From Pseudomonas fluorescens (lineage in GTDB: Bacteria > Pseudomonadota > Gammaproteobacteria > Pseudomonadales > Pseudomonadaceae): DNA of 64,000 nucleotides. Positions 25,825 through 34,850 of this stretch are shown in pieces. The stretch spans positions 1-64,000 of the forward strand of contig NZ_JAGGOG010000010.1 in NCBI RefSeq assembly GCF_018614655.1. The letters are read 5' to 3'. The translations under genes and the position numbers were made by a program. Position 1 is the stretch's first letter; each line of letters opens with the position of its first letter. Below the pieces are notes generated by a model that ran no database searches, was not told where the DNA came from, and worked only from the letters and a program-made list of their open reading frames with translations.

Positions 25825-27240
25825 TTAATTGGGGAATAGAAGCAGTTGATCGCTAGAGGGCGTTGCAAAAATTTTTTCAAGACGTAGACCTAGCAATCTC
25901 CAAGCCTCGGTTTTTTCCTTGGCATAGTCATGATGAAGATAATGTCGCCGAACCTTTGATCCAGCCAGTACATGATTTTGGCAGCGATCAATTATCTCGA
26001 TGGTTATACCGAGCGCCTGCATCATGGTTGCACCTGTCCGACGCAAATCGTGAGGAGTCCATTCACCCTGGCGTCCCTTGTTCAGCACCAGAGAATCATC
26101 GTGGTGGCGGCCAGCAAGGGGTTTGCTTCGGTTCTTAAATCGGCACTGGCGGTCACCGATCAATTTGCTAACTGTCTTCGTATCAACATGGCTTTTCTCG
26201 TCTTTGCTGGGGAAGCAGAACGGCGTATGTCCGGTTTCCTCGAGCAACAGCCTGAATTGTGTCTGCACGAAAGGGGACATAAACACGTGGTGATCCTGAC
26301 GTTTGCCCCTATGGCCTTTGGTGGCTTTGGCGGGAATGAGCCAAGTGCCTTTTTCCAGATCCACGTGCTGCCATTCAGACTTGAGCAGTTCGCCAATACG
26401 GCAGAGCGTACCGAGGCAGATCCAGACGGCGCACTGCACGCGCGGATTCACCGGTCGGATGCCTGAATATTTCTGGCCGGCGAGTAGGGCGTCATAGTCG
26501 CGCTCCAGGCGGGCGAAGATATCGCGCAGCTCTTGGATTTCGTCGATGCAAAGGAGGCGGTTGCGTTGTTCTTGATAGTCGTGGTCGAGCAGTGTGTTGA
26601 CGTCTATCAAATGAGCCGGATTTCCATCGACCATTAGGGCGCGCCACGGCTTGCGTTTCTCGGCCCAGCGCAGCATCTGGCCGATGTCCTTACCGCGAAT
26701 CACAACGGCGCGGTTGAGGCCGCGGGCTTTGATCAAGCGCAGGACGGTGAGCAGATCTTTCTCGGTAAGGTCGCGCAGTGGCTTATTGCCAATGAGTGGT
26801 AACACGTCTTTGTTGAAACTGCGGCGCAGTTCGGCGTTGCCGTCCTGACGGGATACGCCGTCGCATAGCCACTCCTCGAAGAGGTCAGTGACTGTCTTGT
26901 TTGCGGCGCACTCGCGCGCTGCGACGGCAATGGTGGCGTTTATGGCCGCTTGGGCCTCGATCCTGCTGGCCTTACGGGCGGTGAGGGGGTCTATGCCTTT
27001 GCTGACGTCAGCTCTCATTTCGTCACGCTCGGCACGGATCTGCGCCAGCGGCTTTTTGGGCCAGCTACCCAGGCGATGATCGCGTTTGGTTCCGTGCAGT
27101 TTGAACTCGTAGCGAAACAGGAGCGTGACGCCGCGTACACCCGCGCGAACCTTGGCAGTTAGGCCGCCGTCTTCGCGCAGCGTTCTGCCGTCATCCGCAG
27201 AGGTGAGCGCCTCCAGTTGTTTCACCGTTAGTTTTGCCAC
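25825..27240 (-). CDS. int: Tyrosine-type site-specific integrase (P4 type)
   Basis: 471 aa from a GTG start. The N-terminal DUF4102-type arm-binding domain (about 1-90) contains DGGLTAKV and HRLGSWPKKPLAQIRAERDE. A SAM-like core-binding domain (about 110-210) follows. The catalytic domain has the first Arg in TLCRIGELL, the HDLRRTG box and the C-terminal RRHYLHHDY region holding the Tyr nucleophile. It lies 190 bp from a partial tRNA-Pro sequence, the expected attachment site, and is read away from it. It is therefore the likely integrase of the island occupying the left part of the window. Confidence 0.93.
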   Translation of the reverse strand: MAKLTVKQLEALTSADDGRTLREDGGLTAKVRAGVRGVTLLFRYEFKLHGTKRDHRLGSWPKKPLAQIRAERDEMRADVSKGIDPLTARKASRIEAQAAINATIAVAARECAANKTVTDLFEEWLCDGVSRQDGNAELRRSFNKDVLPLIGNKPLRDLTEKDLLTVLRLIKARGLNRAVVIRGKDIGQMLRWAEKRKPWRALMVDGNPAHLIDVNTLLDHDYQEQRNRLLCIDEIQELRDIFARLERDYDALLAGQKYSGIRPVNPRVQCAVWICLGTLCRIGELLKSEWQHVDLEKGTWLIPAKATKGHRGKRQDHHVFMSPFVQTQFRLLLEETGHTPFCFPSKDEKSHVDTKTVSKLIGDRQCRFKNRSKPLAGRHHDDSLVLNKGRQGEWTPHDLRRTGATMMQALGITIEIIDRCQNHVLAGSKVRRHYLHHDYAKEKTEAWRLLGLRLEKIFATPSSDQLLLFPN

Positions 27241-27428
27241 TGTCTACCCCTTGCCTGCGTCCAGTGCTTTGGAATTTTGCCCCACTTTTTGCCCCACCGA
27301 AGCGCTCAGCTAGCGGTGGATGTTTGTGGATCTTGATAGACGTCAATCTAGCTTGTAGCCCTTATATTTGCTAGGTTTAGGCTTTCCATAAGGCGCTATG
27401 AGGATCCATGGAAATACATAAAATAAGC

Positions 27429-27475
27429 GCATGGGGTGCTAGGGGTCGAGTGTTCGAATCACTCCGTCCCGACCA
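27429..27475 (+). other. Attachment site: 3' end of a tRNA-Pro(GGG) gene
   Basis: GCATGGGGTGCTAGGGGTCG and the following T arm (GAGTG TTCGAAT CACTC), acceptor strand and CCA correspond to the 3' 47 nt of a tRNA, from the anticodon loop (ATGGGGT, anticodon GGG) to the end. The 5' half is absent: the bases before 27429 do not form the D arm or acceptor strand. A partial tRNA next to an integrase is the hallmark of an att site left at the far end of an integrated island. Confidence 0.82.
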
Positions 27476-27500
27476 TATTCCTGAGTAAAGTCAGTCACTT

Positions 27501-27527
27501 AAGCCGATCAGATGGATCGGCTTTTTT
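27501..27527 (+). terminator. Rho-independent terminator downstream of the tRNA 3' copy
   Basis: AAGCCGATC and GATCGGCTT form a stem with a short loop, followed by TTTTTT. It is probably the native tRNA terminator, which supports the view that sequence right of 27475 is the original chromosome. Confidence 0.85.
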
Positions 27528-27695
27528 GTGTCTGCGCAAAACTCGCGCAATACTATCCGGTGATTTCACTGATATTCAGGTCCGGAATAGCCTCGGACCA
27601 GATGATTTCCTCGTGGTCTCGCTGGTAGTTTTTGGTCATACCCTCGCTCGGATCCCTCAGGGACAGGCCACGGTTTGAGCCCGATATGTCTTGCG

Positions 27696-28574
27696 TCACT
27701 TCGCCACAGCCAACATCAGCAACTTGCGAATCTCCCCGGTAATCGCACTTTTGGTGCCTTGCTCCAATATTCCCACCCGGCGTACGGCCAGATCACCCGG
27801 CAGCGGCAGCACCCGCAGGCTGGGGTCTTTATGCCAGTCAAAGTTCTTCAGCAATGGCACGATTGCCACGCCGACTTGTTGGCGAACCAGATCGGCGATA
27901 CCAATGATCGAGTTCAGTTCCAGAATCTCCAACGGCTCGACCGATTCGCTCTTGATGATTGACTGCACTTTACGGCCCACTGCCGTGGACCTGTCGTAGC
28001 GAATAAACGGCTGGGTTCTGAGCAATTCCACGGCGTCGTTAATACCGGCGGTTTGTGTGGCGTTGGCAAGCATGACGATCGGTTCGTTGTAGAGCAGGGT
28101 CCAACTCAAGCCATCGAAATTTTGCCGTGCGGTCTCGATCAGCAAGGCGGCGTCGAGCTTGGCGGCGTGTACCAGGTTGGCCACTTCATCGGAGCGGGCG
28201 GTCATCAGGTTGACCGATATCCTTGGGTGCAGCTTTTTCAGTTGCACCAGGCAATTGGCGAGCAGGCCCATGCCGGAGGTAATGCCGCCGATGGACACTT
28301 CGCCCTCCATGGCCAGGCCGTCGGGGGCTTCGGCGATCATTTGCTCGTAGTCCGCCAGCAGTCGCTTGGCCTTGGGCAGCAACAGCACACCATCGCGGCT
28401 CAGTTTGATTTGCCGCTGGCTGCGGTCGAACAACGGTCGGCGCATCTCCTCTTCGAGTGCGCGCATTTGCTGGCCGACGGCGGCGTTGGTGAGTGCCACG
28501 CGGTCGGCGGCGGCGGCGAAGCTGCCGTACTCGGCGACGGCGATAAACGTCTTGAAAAAACGAATGTTGCTCAT
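27696..28574 (-). CDS. LysR-family transcriptional regulator
   Basis: About 292 aa from the ATG giving MSNIRFFKTFIAVAEYGSFA; the in-frame ATG 18 bp upstream is less typical. The winged HTH (ALTNAAVGQQMRALEEEMRR, LFDRSQRQIKLSRDG) occupies residues 1-60. The effector-binding domain follows (GEVSIGGITSGMG to the end). It is divergent from the hydrolase/ABC transporter operon starting at 28706, with about 130 bp between. It is therefore inferred to regulate that operon in response to its substrate. The inducer is unknown. Confidence 0.93.
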   Translation of the reverse strand: MSNIRFFKTFIAVAEYGSFAAAADRVALTNAAVGQQMRALEEEMRRPLFDRSQRQIKLSRDGVLLLPKAKRLLADYEQMIAEAPDGLAMEGEVSIGGITSGMGLLANCLVQLKKLHPRISVNLMTARSDEVANLVHAAKLDAALLIETARQNFDGLSWTLLYNEPIVMLANATQTAGINDAVELLRTQPFIRYDRSTAVGRKVQSIIKSESVEPLEILELNSIIGIADLVRQQVGVAIVPLLKNFDWHKDPSLRVLPLPGDLAVRRVGILEQGTKSAITGEIRKLLMLAVAK

Positions 28575-28705
28575 GGGTGGGCCCGGCGTCATGGGTGCGG
28601 CTGAATCATAAAGGTTTTGTTTATCCTGCCTAAAGTTTAATTAGTTTTTCTTTTTGTGGCACCCGACCAATACTCAAATCCGAACTGATTCGGCGAACTT
28701 TCCCA

Positions 28706-29572
28706 ATGAGCAATCCAGATAACAGTCCTGAAGAGGCAGCATTGCGTGCTGCCAAGAGCGTGTACCACCTCGGCGCTACCACGGTGTATTCCCACACCGA
28801 AGACAGTCGGTTTGCCTACACCCTCTATGTACCCGAGACCATCGAAGACAGCACTCGACCAGTAGATCTGGTGGTGTCGCTGCACGGTTCTACCCGTGCG
28901 ATGGAGATATATCGCAACGGCTTCGCGGAATTTGGCCGCTGGAACGATTGTGTGATCCTGTCGCCGCTGTTCCCGGTCGGCGTGCTGGGCGACGGCAATG
29001 GTGATGGCTACAAGCAGATGGTCGAGGGCGATATTCGTTACGACCAGGTGTTGCTCGACATGATCGCCAGCGTCGGCGAGCGCTACGGTCGCCGCTTCGA
29101 GACCTTCGCGCTGTTCGGGTATTCCGGCGGCGGGCAATTCACCCATCGATTCTGCTATCTGCACCCCGAGAAACTCTGGGCGGCGTCCATCGGTGCGCCG
29201 GGCTCGGTGACCTTGCTCGATGCCGACCAGGACTGGTGGGTAGGGGTGCGGGACTTCGCGGCGCGCTTCGGCAAACCGCTGAACCTGCAAGCCTTGCAGC
29301 AACTGCCGGTACACATGGTGGTGGGTGATTCCGACCTCGAAACGTGGGAAATCACCCACCGCGAAGGCGGCAAACACTACATGGCGGGCGCCAACGCTGC
29401 CGGACGCACACGCCCGGAACGCCTGGCCACTTTGAAGGCAAGTTTCGAAGCCGCTGGTGTGCAGGTGCACTTTGATCTGTTACCCAACGTGGCCCACCAG
29501 GGCGTCAAGGCCATGCCGGCCGCCCAAAACTTTTTCGCCAAGGTATTGCGCCATAAACGCAGCCTTGGCTGA
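28706..29572 (+). CDS. Alpha/beta-hydrolase, first gene of the ABC-transporter operon
   Basis: 288 aa with no signal peptide. The fold markers are VVSLHGSTRAMEIYRNGF (oxyanion region), the nucleophile elbow FGYSGGGQFTHRF, the acid region HMVVGDSDLETWE and the final His in LPNVAHQGVKAM. This resembles polyhydroxyalkanoate-depolymerase/esterase-like hydrolases of the PF00326/LpqC kind. It is likely a cytoplasmic esterase or amidase for the compound imported by the transporter encoded next. The substrate cannot be told from sequence. Confidence 0.85.
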   Translation: MSNPDNSPEEAALRAAKSVYHLGATTVYSHTEDSRFAYTLYVPETIEDSTRPVDLVVSLHGSTRAMEIYRNGFAEFGRWNDCVILSPLFPVGVLGDGNGDGYKQMVEGDIRYDQVLLDMIASVGERYGRRFETFALFGYSGGGQFTHRFCYLHPEKLWAASIGAPGSVTLLDADQDWWVGVRDFAARFGKPLNLQALQQLPVHMVVGDSDLETWEITHREGGKHYMAGANAAGRTRPERLATLKASFEAAGVQVHFDLLPNVAHQGVKAMPAAQNFFAKVLRHKRSLG

Positions 29573-29698
29573 CACACCGCTGGTAGATGCATTCAGAACA
29601 GGCCGTATAACAATAACCAAGGATTCACTCATTCTGATGCCGGTCCTGCCTTGGCCCTTGCCACTGACCGGAATATTTCTTCAAGGAGTCTTTCTCCC

Positions 29699-31267
29699 GT
29701 GAATAGTTATGTAAAGACGGCGTTGGCCGTCGCGATGTCGGCGTGCACAGTGTCCATGGCCGTCGCACAAGACAAGGTCATCAGTGTTGGCCTCAATGGT
29801 GATATCCGCAGCACCGAGCCGGGCGTCAATCGCGACGACAATACCGACGCGGTGATGATGCATATCGTCGAAGGGCTGGTGGCATATCGCGAAGACACCA
29901 GCATCGCGCCAATGCTCGCCAGCGCGGTCGCCATCTCGCCGGACGGCCTGCGCTACACCTTTACCTTGCGCGACGGGGTGCACTTTCAAAATGGCCAGTT
30001 GTTGACGGCCAGGGATGTGCAATGGACCTGGCAGCGCTACCTTGACCCCAAGACCCAGTGGCGCTGCCTGGCGGAGTTCGATGGCCGTGGTGCGGCCAAA
30101 ATTATCGATGTCTCCACCCCTGACGCGAAAACCGTGGTGTTCCAGCTAGACCAGGCCAATGGCTTGTTCCTGGCCGCGATGGCCCGTCCGGATTGCGCTG
30201 GCAGCGGCATTCTGCACGCGGATTCACTGGCCGCCGATGGCAGCTGGCGCGCACCGATTGGCACCGGGCCGTTCACCCTGGGCAAATGGCAGAAGGGCCA
30301 GTACGTCGAGCTGGATCGCTTCAAGGAGTACACCCCGCGGGCCGAGGCCGAAGCGGACGGGTACACCGGCAACAAGCAGGCGTTTGTCGACAAGGTGCGT
30401 TTCGAGGTGATCCCCGATTCGGCGTCGGCCAAGGCTGCGCTGCTGTCCGGGGGCGTGGACCTGCTGCCGGACGTGACGGCGATGGACGCCTCACAGCTCA
30501 AGCAGGTCAAGAACCTGCAGATTCAGGTCAGCCCGATCATGACCATCAGTGGTCTGTTGTTCCAGACCCGTGACCCGTTGCTCAAGGACGTGCGCATTCG
30601 TCGGGCGGTAGCGTTGTCCCTGGATTATGCGCAGATGGTTGCAGCGTTATCCGATGGCTTGTCGGTGGTCAACAACTCGGTGATCCCCAGCGCCAGCCCG
30701 TATTACGACGACACCGCGCACCAGGGGTATACCTACAATCTGGAAGAGGCCCGGCGCTTGTTGAAAGAGGCCGGATATGACGGCGAAAAAATCCGCATGC
30801 TGGTCAACAAGCGCTACCCCCAAATGTTCGACATGGGCTTGCTGAGCCAGGCCATGACCCAGGCGGCTGGGCTGAATATCGAGATGGAGACCCTGGAGTG
30901 GGGCACGCAGTTGGAGCGCTACCAGACCGGCAGCTACCAGATGATGTCTTTTTCTTATTCGGGTCGTTTCGATGCGGCACAAAGCTACGAATCGGTGATC
31001 GGCGACAAGCAAAAGGAGCCGCGCAAAGTCTGGGACAACCCCCAAGCCTTGGAGATATTGCGTGAGGTCCAGCGTGAGGTGGACCCTGCCAAGCGCCAGC
31101 CGCTGTTCGACAAGCTGCACACCCTGATGCTCAGGGATGTGCCGATGGTGGTCATCTACAACGGTACAGCGATCGGCGCCATGGGCAAACGCGTTGAAGG
31201 TTACCGCTCCTGGCCCGTTGCCAAGCCGCGCCTGTGGGGCGTGAAGCTGGCCGACACTTCCAAGTAA
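29699..31267 (+). CDS. ABC transporter substrate-binding protein, peptide type (SBP family 5)
   Basis: About 522 aa from a GTG preceded by AAGGAG; an upstream ATG at 29651 lacks these signals. A signal peptide (about 1-25, ending AVAQ) exports it to the periplasm. The SBP_bac_5 pattern is clear: GLNGDIRSTEPGVNRDDN, HIVEGLVAYREDTSIAPMLA, YTFTLRDGVHFQNGQLLTAR, and the later RIRRAVALSLDY. It captures peptides or peptide-like molecules for the permeases encoded immediately downstream. Confidence 0.94.
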   Translation: MNSYVKTALAVAMSACTVSMAVAQDKVISVGLNGDIRSTEPGVNRDDNTDAVMMHIVEGLVAYREDTSIAPMLASAVAISPDGLRYTFTLRDGVHFQNGQLLTARDVQWTWQRYLDPKTQWRCLAEFDGRGAAKIIDVSTPDAKTVVFQLDQANGLFLAAMARPDCAGSGILHADSLAADGSWRAPIGTGPFTLGKWQKGQYVELDRFKEYTPRAEAEADGYTGNKQAFVDKVRFEVIPDSASAKAALLSGGVDLLPDVTAMDASQLKQVKNLQIQVSPIMTISGLLFQTRDPLLKDVRIRRAVALSLDYAQMVAALSDGLSVVNNSVIPSASPYYDDTAHQGYTYNLEEARRLLKEAGYDGEKIRMLVNKRYPQMFDMGLLSQAMTQAAGLNIEMETLEWGTQLERYQTGSYQMMSFSYSGRFDAAQSYESVIGDKQKEPRKVWDNPQALEILREVQREVDPAKRQPLFDKLHTLMLRDVPMVVIYNGTAIGAMGKRVEGYRSWPVAKPRLWGVKLADTSK

Positions 31268-31278
31268 GGCGCACAGCT

Positions 31279-32220
31279 ATGTTTCGATTCATATTGCACA
31301 GGCTCGGCATGGCAGTGCCGACCCTGCTGCTGATCTCGGTGATTGTATTTGCCTTGATCCGCCTGATTCCCGGTGACCCTGCTTTGCTGATGCTCGGCGA
31401 CATGGCCGACCCGCAAAGCCTCGCCGATATGCGCAGCAGCTTGGGGTTGGACCACTCGGTGGTGACCCAGTACCTGATCTGGATCAAGTCGGTACTCGGT
31501 GGCGACCTTGGGGTGTCCATCAGCAGCCGTCAGCCAGTGTTGGAGTTGCTGCTCGAACGTTTCAGTGTGAGCGCCACGGTGGTGCTCGTCGCTGTGTTGC
31601 TGGCGACCCTGCTCGCGGTACCGGTGGGCTTGCTCGCGGCCTGGAAGCAGAACAGCGCGATGGACCTGGGTCTGGTGGCGACGGCGACATTGCTGTTGTC
31701 GGTGCCCAGCTTCTGGTTGGGATTGCTGCTGCTGTACGTCTTCGGTATTCAGTTGGGCTGGTTGCCGGTGATCGGCTACGTCGGCTTCGCCAGCGACCCG
31801 ATGAAGGCGGTGACCTATGTGGTGCTGCCGATTATCACCCTGACCCTGGTGGAGTTCGGCGCCATTGCACGCATGGCACGGGCCAGCACCATTGAAGTGC
31901 TGCGCCTGGAGTACATCGCCCATGCACGGGCCAAGGGGTTGTCGGAGGGCGCGGTGCTGTGCAAACACGCTCTGCGTAACGCGTTTGCGCCGACCTGGAC
32001 GCTGATCGGTTTGATCCTCGGTAACTTGCTCGGCGGCATTGCGGTACTGGAAACCGTGTTCACCTTGCCCGGTATCGGCCGGCTGATGGTCGATGCGATC
32101 TTCTCCCGCGACTACCCGGTGTTGCAGGGTTGCCTGCTGCTGGTCACTTGCATCTATGTGTTGGTCAACCTGTTGGTGGATCTGCTGTATCCGCTGTTCG
32201 ATCCAAGGGTGAAGCTATGA
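31279..32220 (+). CDS. Peptide-type ABC transporter permease (DppB-like)
   Basis: 313 aa from MFRFILHRLGMAVPTLLLIS. Six membrane segments are predictable, and the BPD_transp_1 EAA loop reads EYIAHARAKGLSEGAVLCKH. The N-terminal LIRLIPGDPALLMLGD is characteristic of DppB/OppB. It forms the inner-membrane channel with the DppC-like protein, whose start overlaps its stop codon (ATGA), so the pair is translationally coupled. Confidence 0.94.
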   Translation: MFRFILHRLGMAVPTLLLISVIVFALIRLIPGDPALLMLGDMADPQSLADMRSSLGLDHSVVTQYLIWIKSVLGGDLGVSISSRQPVLELLLERFSVSATVVLVAVLLATLLAVPVGLLAAWKQNSAMDLGLVATATLLLSVPSFWLGLLLLYVFGIQLGWLPVIGYVGFASDPMKAVTYVVLPIITLTLVEFGAIARMARASTIEVLRLEYIAHARAKGLSEGAVLCKHALRNAFAPTWTLIGLILGNLLGGIAVLETVFTLPGIGRLMVDAIFSRDYPVLQGCLLLVTCIYVLVNLLVDLLYPLFDPRVKL

Positions 32221-33086
32221 ACCTCAAGACTCCTGCCTTGCCGACCGGGCTGGGTACTCAGCCGCGGCGGTCCTGGCGGTACCCACCGCTGAACGCGTTG
32301 ATCGGCGGTACCTTGCTCACGGCGTTGGTGCTGCTGGCGTTGCTCGGCGTGGTGTGGACGCCTTATGACCCGCTCAAGCTGGACCTGCTCTCACGTCTGC
32401 ACGCCCCGAACGCCTCGCACTGGTTGGGCACTGACGAATTCGGCCGTGATGTGTTCAGCCGTTTGATCATTGGTGCGCGCACCAGCCTGTGGATCAGCCT
32501 GCTCTCGGTAAGCGTGGCGGTTATCTGCGGCACAGTGATCGGCATGCTCGCTGGTTATCTGCGCGGCTGGACCGACCGCGTGCTGATGATGCTCAACGAT
32601 GCGTTGCTGGCGTTTCCCGGCATCCTCATGGCGCTGGGCATCATGGCGATCGTGGGCGCCAGCCAGTACGGCATCGTGCTCGCCCTGGGCATCGCCTACA
32701 CCCCCTCAGTGGTACGGGTGGTGCGTGGCAGCGTGTTGTCATTGCGCGAGTTGGAGTTTATCGAGGCGTCACGGGTGATCGGCAACTCCGAGCTGTACAC
32801 CATGTTCCGTCACATCACCCCCAACTGCCTGGCGCCGTTGTGTGTGCTGGCCACCAGCATGTTCGGCTGGGCCTTGCTCTCGGAGAGTGCGCTGAGCTTC
32901 CTTGGCCTTGGGGTGCCACCGCCTGCCGCCACCTGGGGCAGCATGCTTTCGGCAAGCCGCAGCTATATCTCGACGGCGCCGTGGCTGGGGATCTTCCCGG
33001 GCATCTTTATCAGCCTGACGTTGTTGGCTATCAATCTGTTCGGCGATGCCTTGCGTGATCGTCTCGACCCGCGCATGAGGAAATGA
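32217..33086 (+). CDS. Peptide-type ABC transporter permease (DppC-like)
   Basis: 289 aa. An N-terminal cytoplasmic segment and first helix (about 32-55) precede the DppC/OppC signature HWLGTDEFGRDVFSRLIIGA and the EAA motif EFIEASRVIGNSELYTMFRH. The SESALSFLGLGVPPPAATWG region is also typical. It partners with the DppB-like permease. The start overlaps the preceding gene and its stop overlaps the ATPase start, so the transporter genes form one tightly coupled unit. Confidence 0.94.
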   Translation: MNLKTPALPTGLGTQPRRSWRYPPLNALIGGTLLTALVLLALLGVVWTPYDPLKLDLLSRLHAPNASHWLGTDEFGRDVFSRLIIGARTSLWISLLSVSVAVICGTVIGMLAGYLRGWTDRVLMMLNDALLAFPGILMALGIMAIVGASQYGIVLALGIAYTPSVVRVVRGSVLSLRELEFIEASRVIGNSELYTMFRHITPNCLAPLCVLATSMFGWALLSESALSFLGLGVPPPAATWGSMLSASRSYISTAPWLGIFPGIFISLTLLAINLFGDALRDRLDPRMRK

Positions 33087-34720
33087 GCATGAGCGCTCCA
33101 GTACCGTTACTGGCTGTTGAAAATCTACAGATTCGCGTCGGCGCAGACGGTCCGCTGGCCGTCGATGACTTCAGCTTCACCATGGCCCCCGGAGAAATCG
33201 TCGCGTTGGTGGGCGAGTCGGGCAGCGGCAAGACCATGGCCGCCCGGGCTGCCATTGGCTTGCTGCCGGCGCCGATGCAGGTGTGTGGAGGTCGCATCAC
33301 CTTCCAGGGCGAACCGCTCAATACCGGCGATGCCAAGGCGATGCGTGGAGTGCGCGGTGCGCGGATCGGCATGGTGTTCCAGGAACCGATGGTTTCGCTC
33401 AACCCCGCCCTGACGATTGGCCGGCAGATGAGTGAGGCGCTCAAGCTGCACACCACGCTGGACGCCGCAACGATCCGTCGGCGCTGTATCGCCATGCTCC
33501 AGCGCATCGGCATCAAGGACGCCGAGAAATGCCTGGCGTCCTACCCGCACCAGTTCTCCGGTGGCATGCGCCAACGCATCATGCTCGCGTCGGTGATGTT
33601 GCTGCGCCCGGCACTGCTGATTGCCGACGAGCCGACTACGGCGCTGGATTGCCTGGCGCAACTGGATGTGATCGAGCTGATGCTGGAACTGACTCGCGAG
33701 CAAGGCACTGCGATCCTGTTTATCAGCCACGACCTGTCCCTGGTGGCGCGTTATGCCCACAAGGTGGTGGTGATGCGCTCGGGCAAGGCGGTGGAGCAGG
33801 GCAGCATCGAAGACATCCTGTTTGCGCCAAAGGCCGACTACACCCGCCAGTTGCTGGAAGCGCTGCCTCGCCGCGGCGAGCTGGTGCCATTGCCGGCTGC
33901 CGACAACGCGCTGTTGCAGGTTCAGGATGTGTGTATCGAACATCCCGGCCCGCGCAGTTTCTGGGGGCGCAGCGTGCCCAAGCGCGTCGTGCATTCGGTG
34001 AACCTGAGCATCGCCCCCGGCGAGACCCTGGCCCTGGTCGGTGGCAGTGGTTCGGGCAAGACTACTCTCGGGCGTGCGGTGGTCGGGTTGGTCACACCGT
34101 GCGCCGGGGCGATCCTGTTCCAGGGCGTGGATATCCTCAAGGCCGCCAACCGTGTGCATCGCCTGCAATGCCAGATGATTTTCCAGGACCCGTATTCGTC
34201 CCTTGACCCGCGCATGACCGTCGGCCAGATCATCGCCGAGCCGCTGCGCCATGAGCCGGGGCTGACGCCTGCGCAAAAACGCCAGCGGGTCACCGACACC
34301 CTGGTCGATGTGGGCTTGCCCGAGCAGTTCCGTGAGCGCTTTGCTCACCAGCTCTCCGGTGGCCAACGCCAGCGCGTGGCGATTGGCCGGGCGCTGGTCA
34401 GGCGGCCCAAGCTGGTGATCGCCGACGAGCCGATTTCGGCATTGGACATGACCATCCAGAAGCAGATCCTCGAACTGTTCGAACGCCTGCAACGCCAGTA
34501 CGGGTTTGCCTGTCTGTTTATCTCCCACGACCTCTCGGCGGTGGAGCGCATCGCCCATCGCGTGGCGGTGATGAACCAGGGCGAGGTGGTTGAAATGGGC
34601 CCGCGCGACAGGATTTTCGACACCCCACAACACCCCTATACCCGCCGGCTACTCGCGGCGGCCAGCCCCTTGGAGAAAGGTGCGGATGGCAGTTATCGCC
34701 TGCGTGCCAGCGTGATCTAG
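33083..34720 (+). CDS. Peptide-type ABC transporter ATPase, DppD-DppF fusion
   Basis: 545 aa holding two complete ATPase domains that are usually separate proteins. Domain 1 (about 1-260) has Walker A GESGSGKT at 44-51, signature FSGGMRQR and Walker B LLIADEPTTALD. Domain 2 (about 285-545) has Walker A GGSGSGKT, signature LSGGQRQR and LVIADEPISALD. The fused form is common in Pseudomonas and related proteobacteria. It energises the DppBC-like permeases. The C-terminal HPYTRRLLAAASPL is the peptide-ABC tail. Confidence 0.95.
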   Translation: MSMSAPVPLLAVENLQIRVGADGPLAVDDFSFTMAPGEIVALVGESGSGKTMAARAAIGLLPAPMQVCGGRITFQGEPLNTGDAKAMRGVRGARIGMVFQEPMVSLNPALTIGRQMSEALKLHTTLDAATIRRRCIAMLQRIGIKDAEKCLASYPHQFSGGMRQRIMLASVMLLRPALLIADEPTTALDCLAQLDVIELMLELTREQGTAILFISHDLSLVARYAHKVVVMRSGKAVEQGSIEDILFAPKADYTRQLLEALPRRGELVPLPAADNALLQVQDVCIEHPGPRSFWGRSVPKRVVHSVNLSIAPGETLALVGGSGSGKTTLGRAVVGLVTPCAGAILFQGVDILKAANRVHRLQCQMIFQDPYSSLDPRMTVGQIIAEPLRHEPGLTPAQKRQRVTDTLVDVGLPEQFRERFAHQLSGGQRQRVAIGRALVRRPKLVIADEPISALDMTIQKQILELFERLQRQYGFACLFISHDLSAVERIAHRVAVMNQGEVVEMGPRDRIFDTPQHPYTRRLLAAASPLEKGADGSYRLRASVI

Positions 34721-34759
34721 GTACCGCAACACCCCAGGCAATGGCGTTGAAACCCAGCC

Positions 34760-34784
34760 CTTCGTAAATCGCTGATTTGCGAAG
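34760..34784 (+). promoter_or_regulatory. Hairpin between ATPase and porin genes
   Basis: CTTCGTAAATC and GATTTGCGAAG form an 11-bp stem with a 3-nt loop and no T run. It may stabilise the upstream transcript or adjust porin expression; no function can be read directly. Confidence 0.4.
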
Positions 34785-34850
34785 CAGGCGAAGCCATGGC
34801 CGAAGAAAACAAAAACAACCCCACTCAACCTGTCTGCCAGGAACGTACAC

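Noticed and set aside
27429..27475. A functional tRNA-Pro gene.
   Set aside because: The D arm, 5' acceptor strand and 5' half of the anticodon arm are missing; only the 3' 47 nt remain.
33125..34633. A 502-codon minus-strand open frame.
   Set aside because: It lies wholly antisense to the fused ATPase gene and arises from its high-G+C codon pattern; no motif is found. The same applies to the long antisense frames at 36025-37170, 39026-40345, 44244-45335, 49643-51241, 53930-55018 and 55830-57266.
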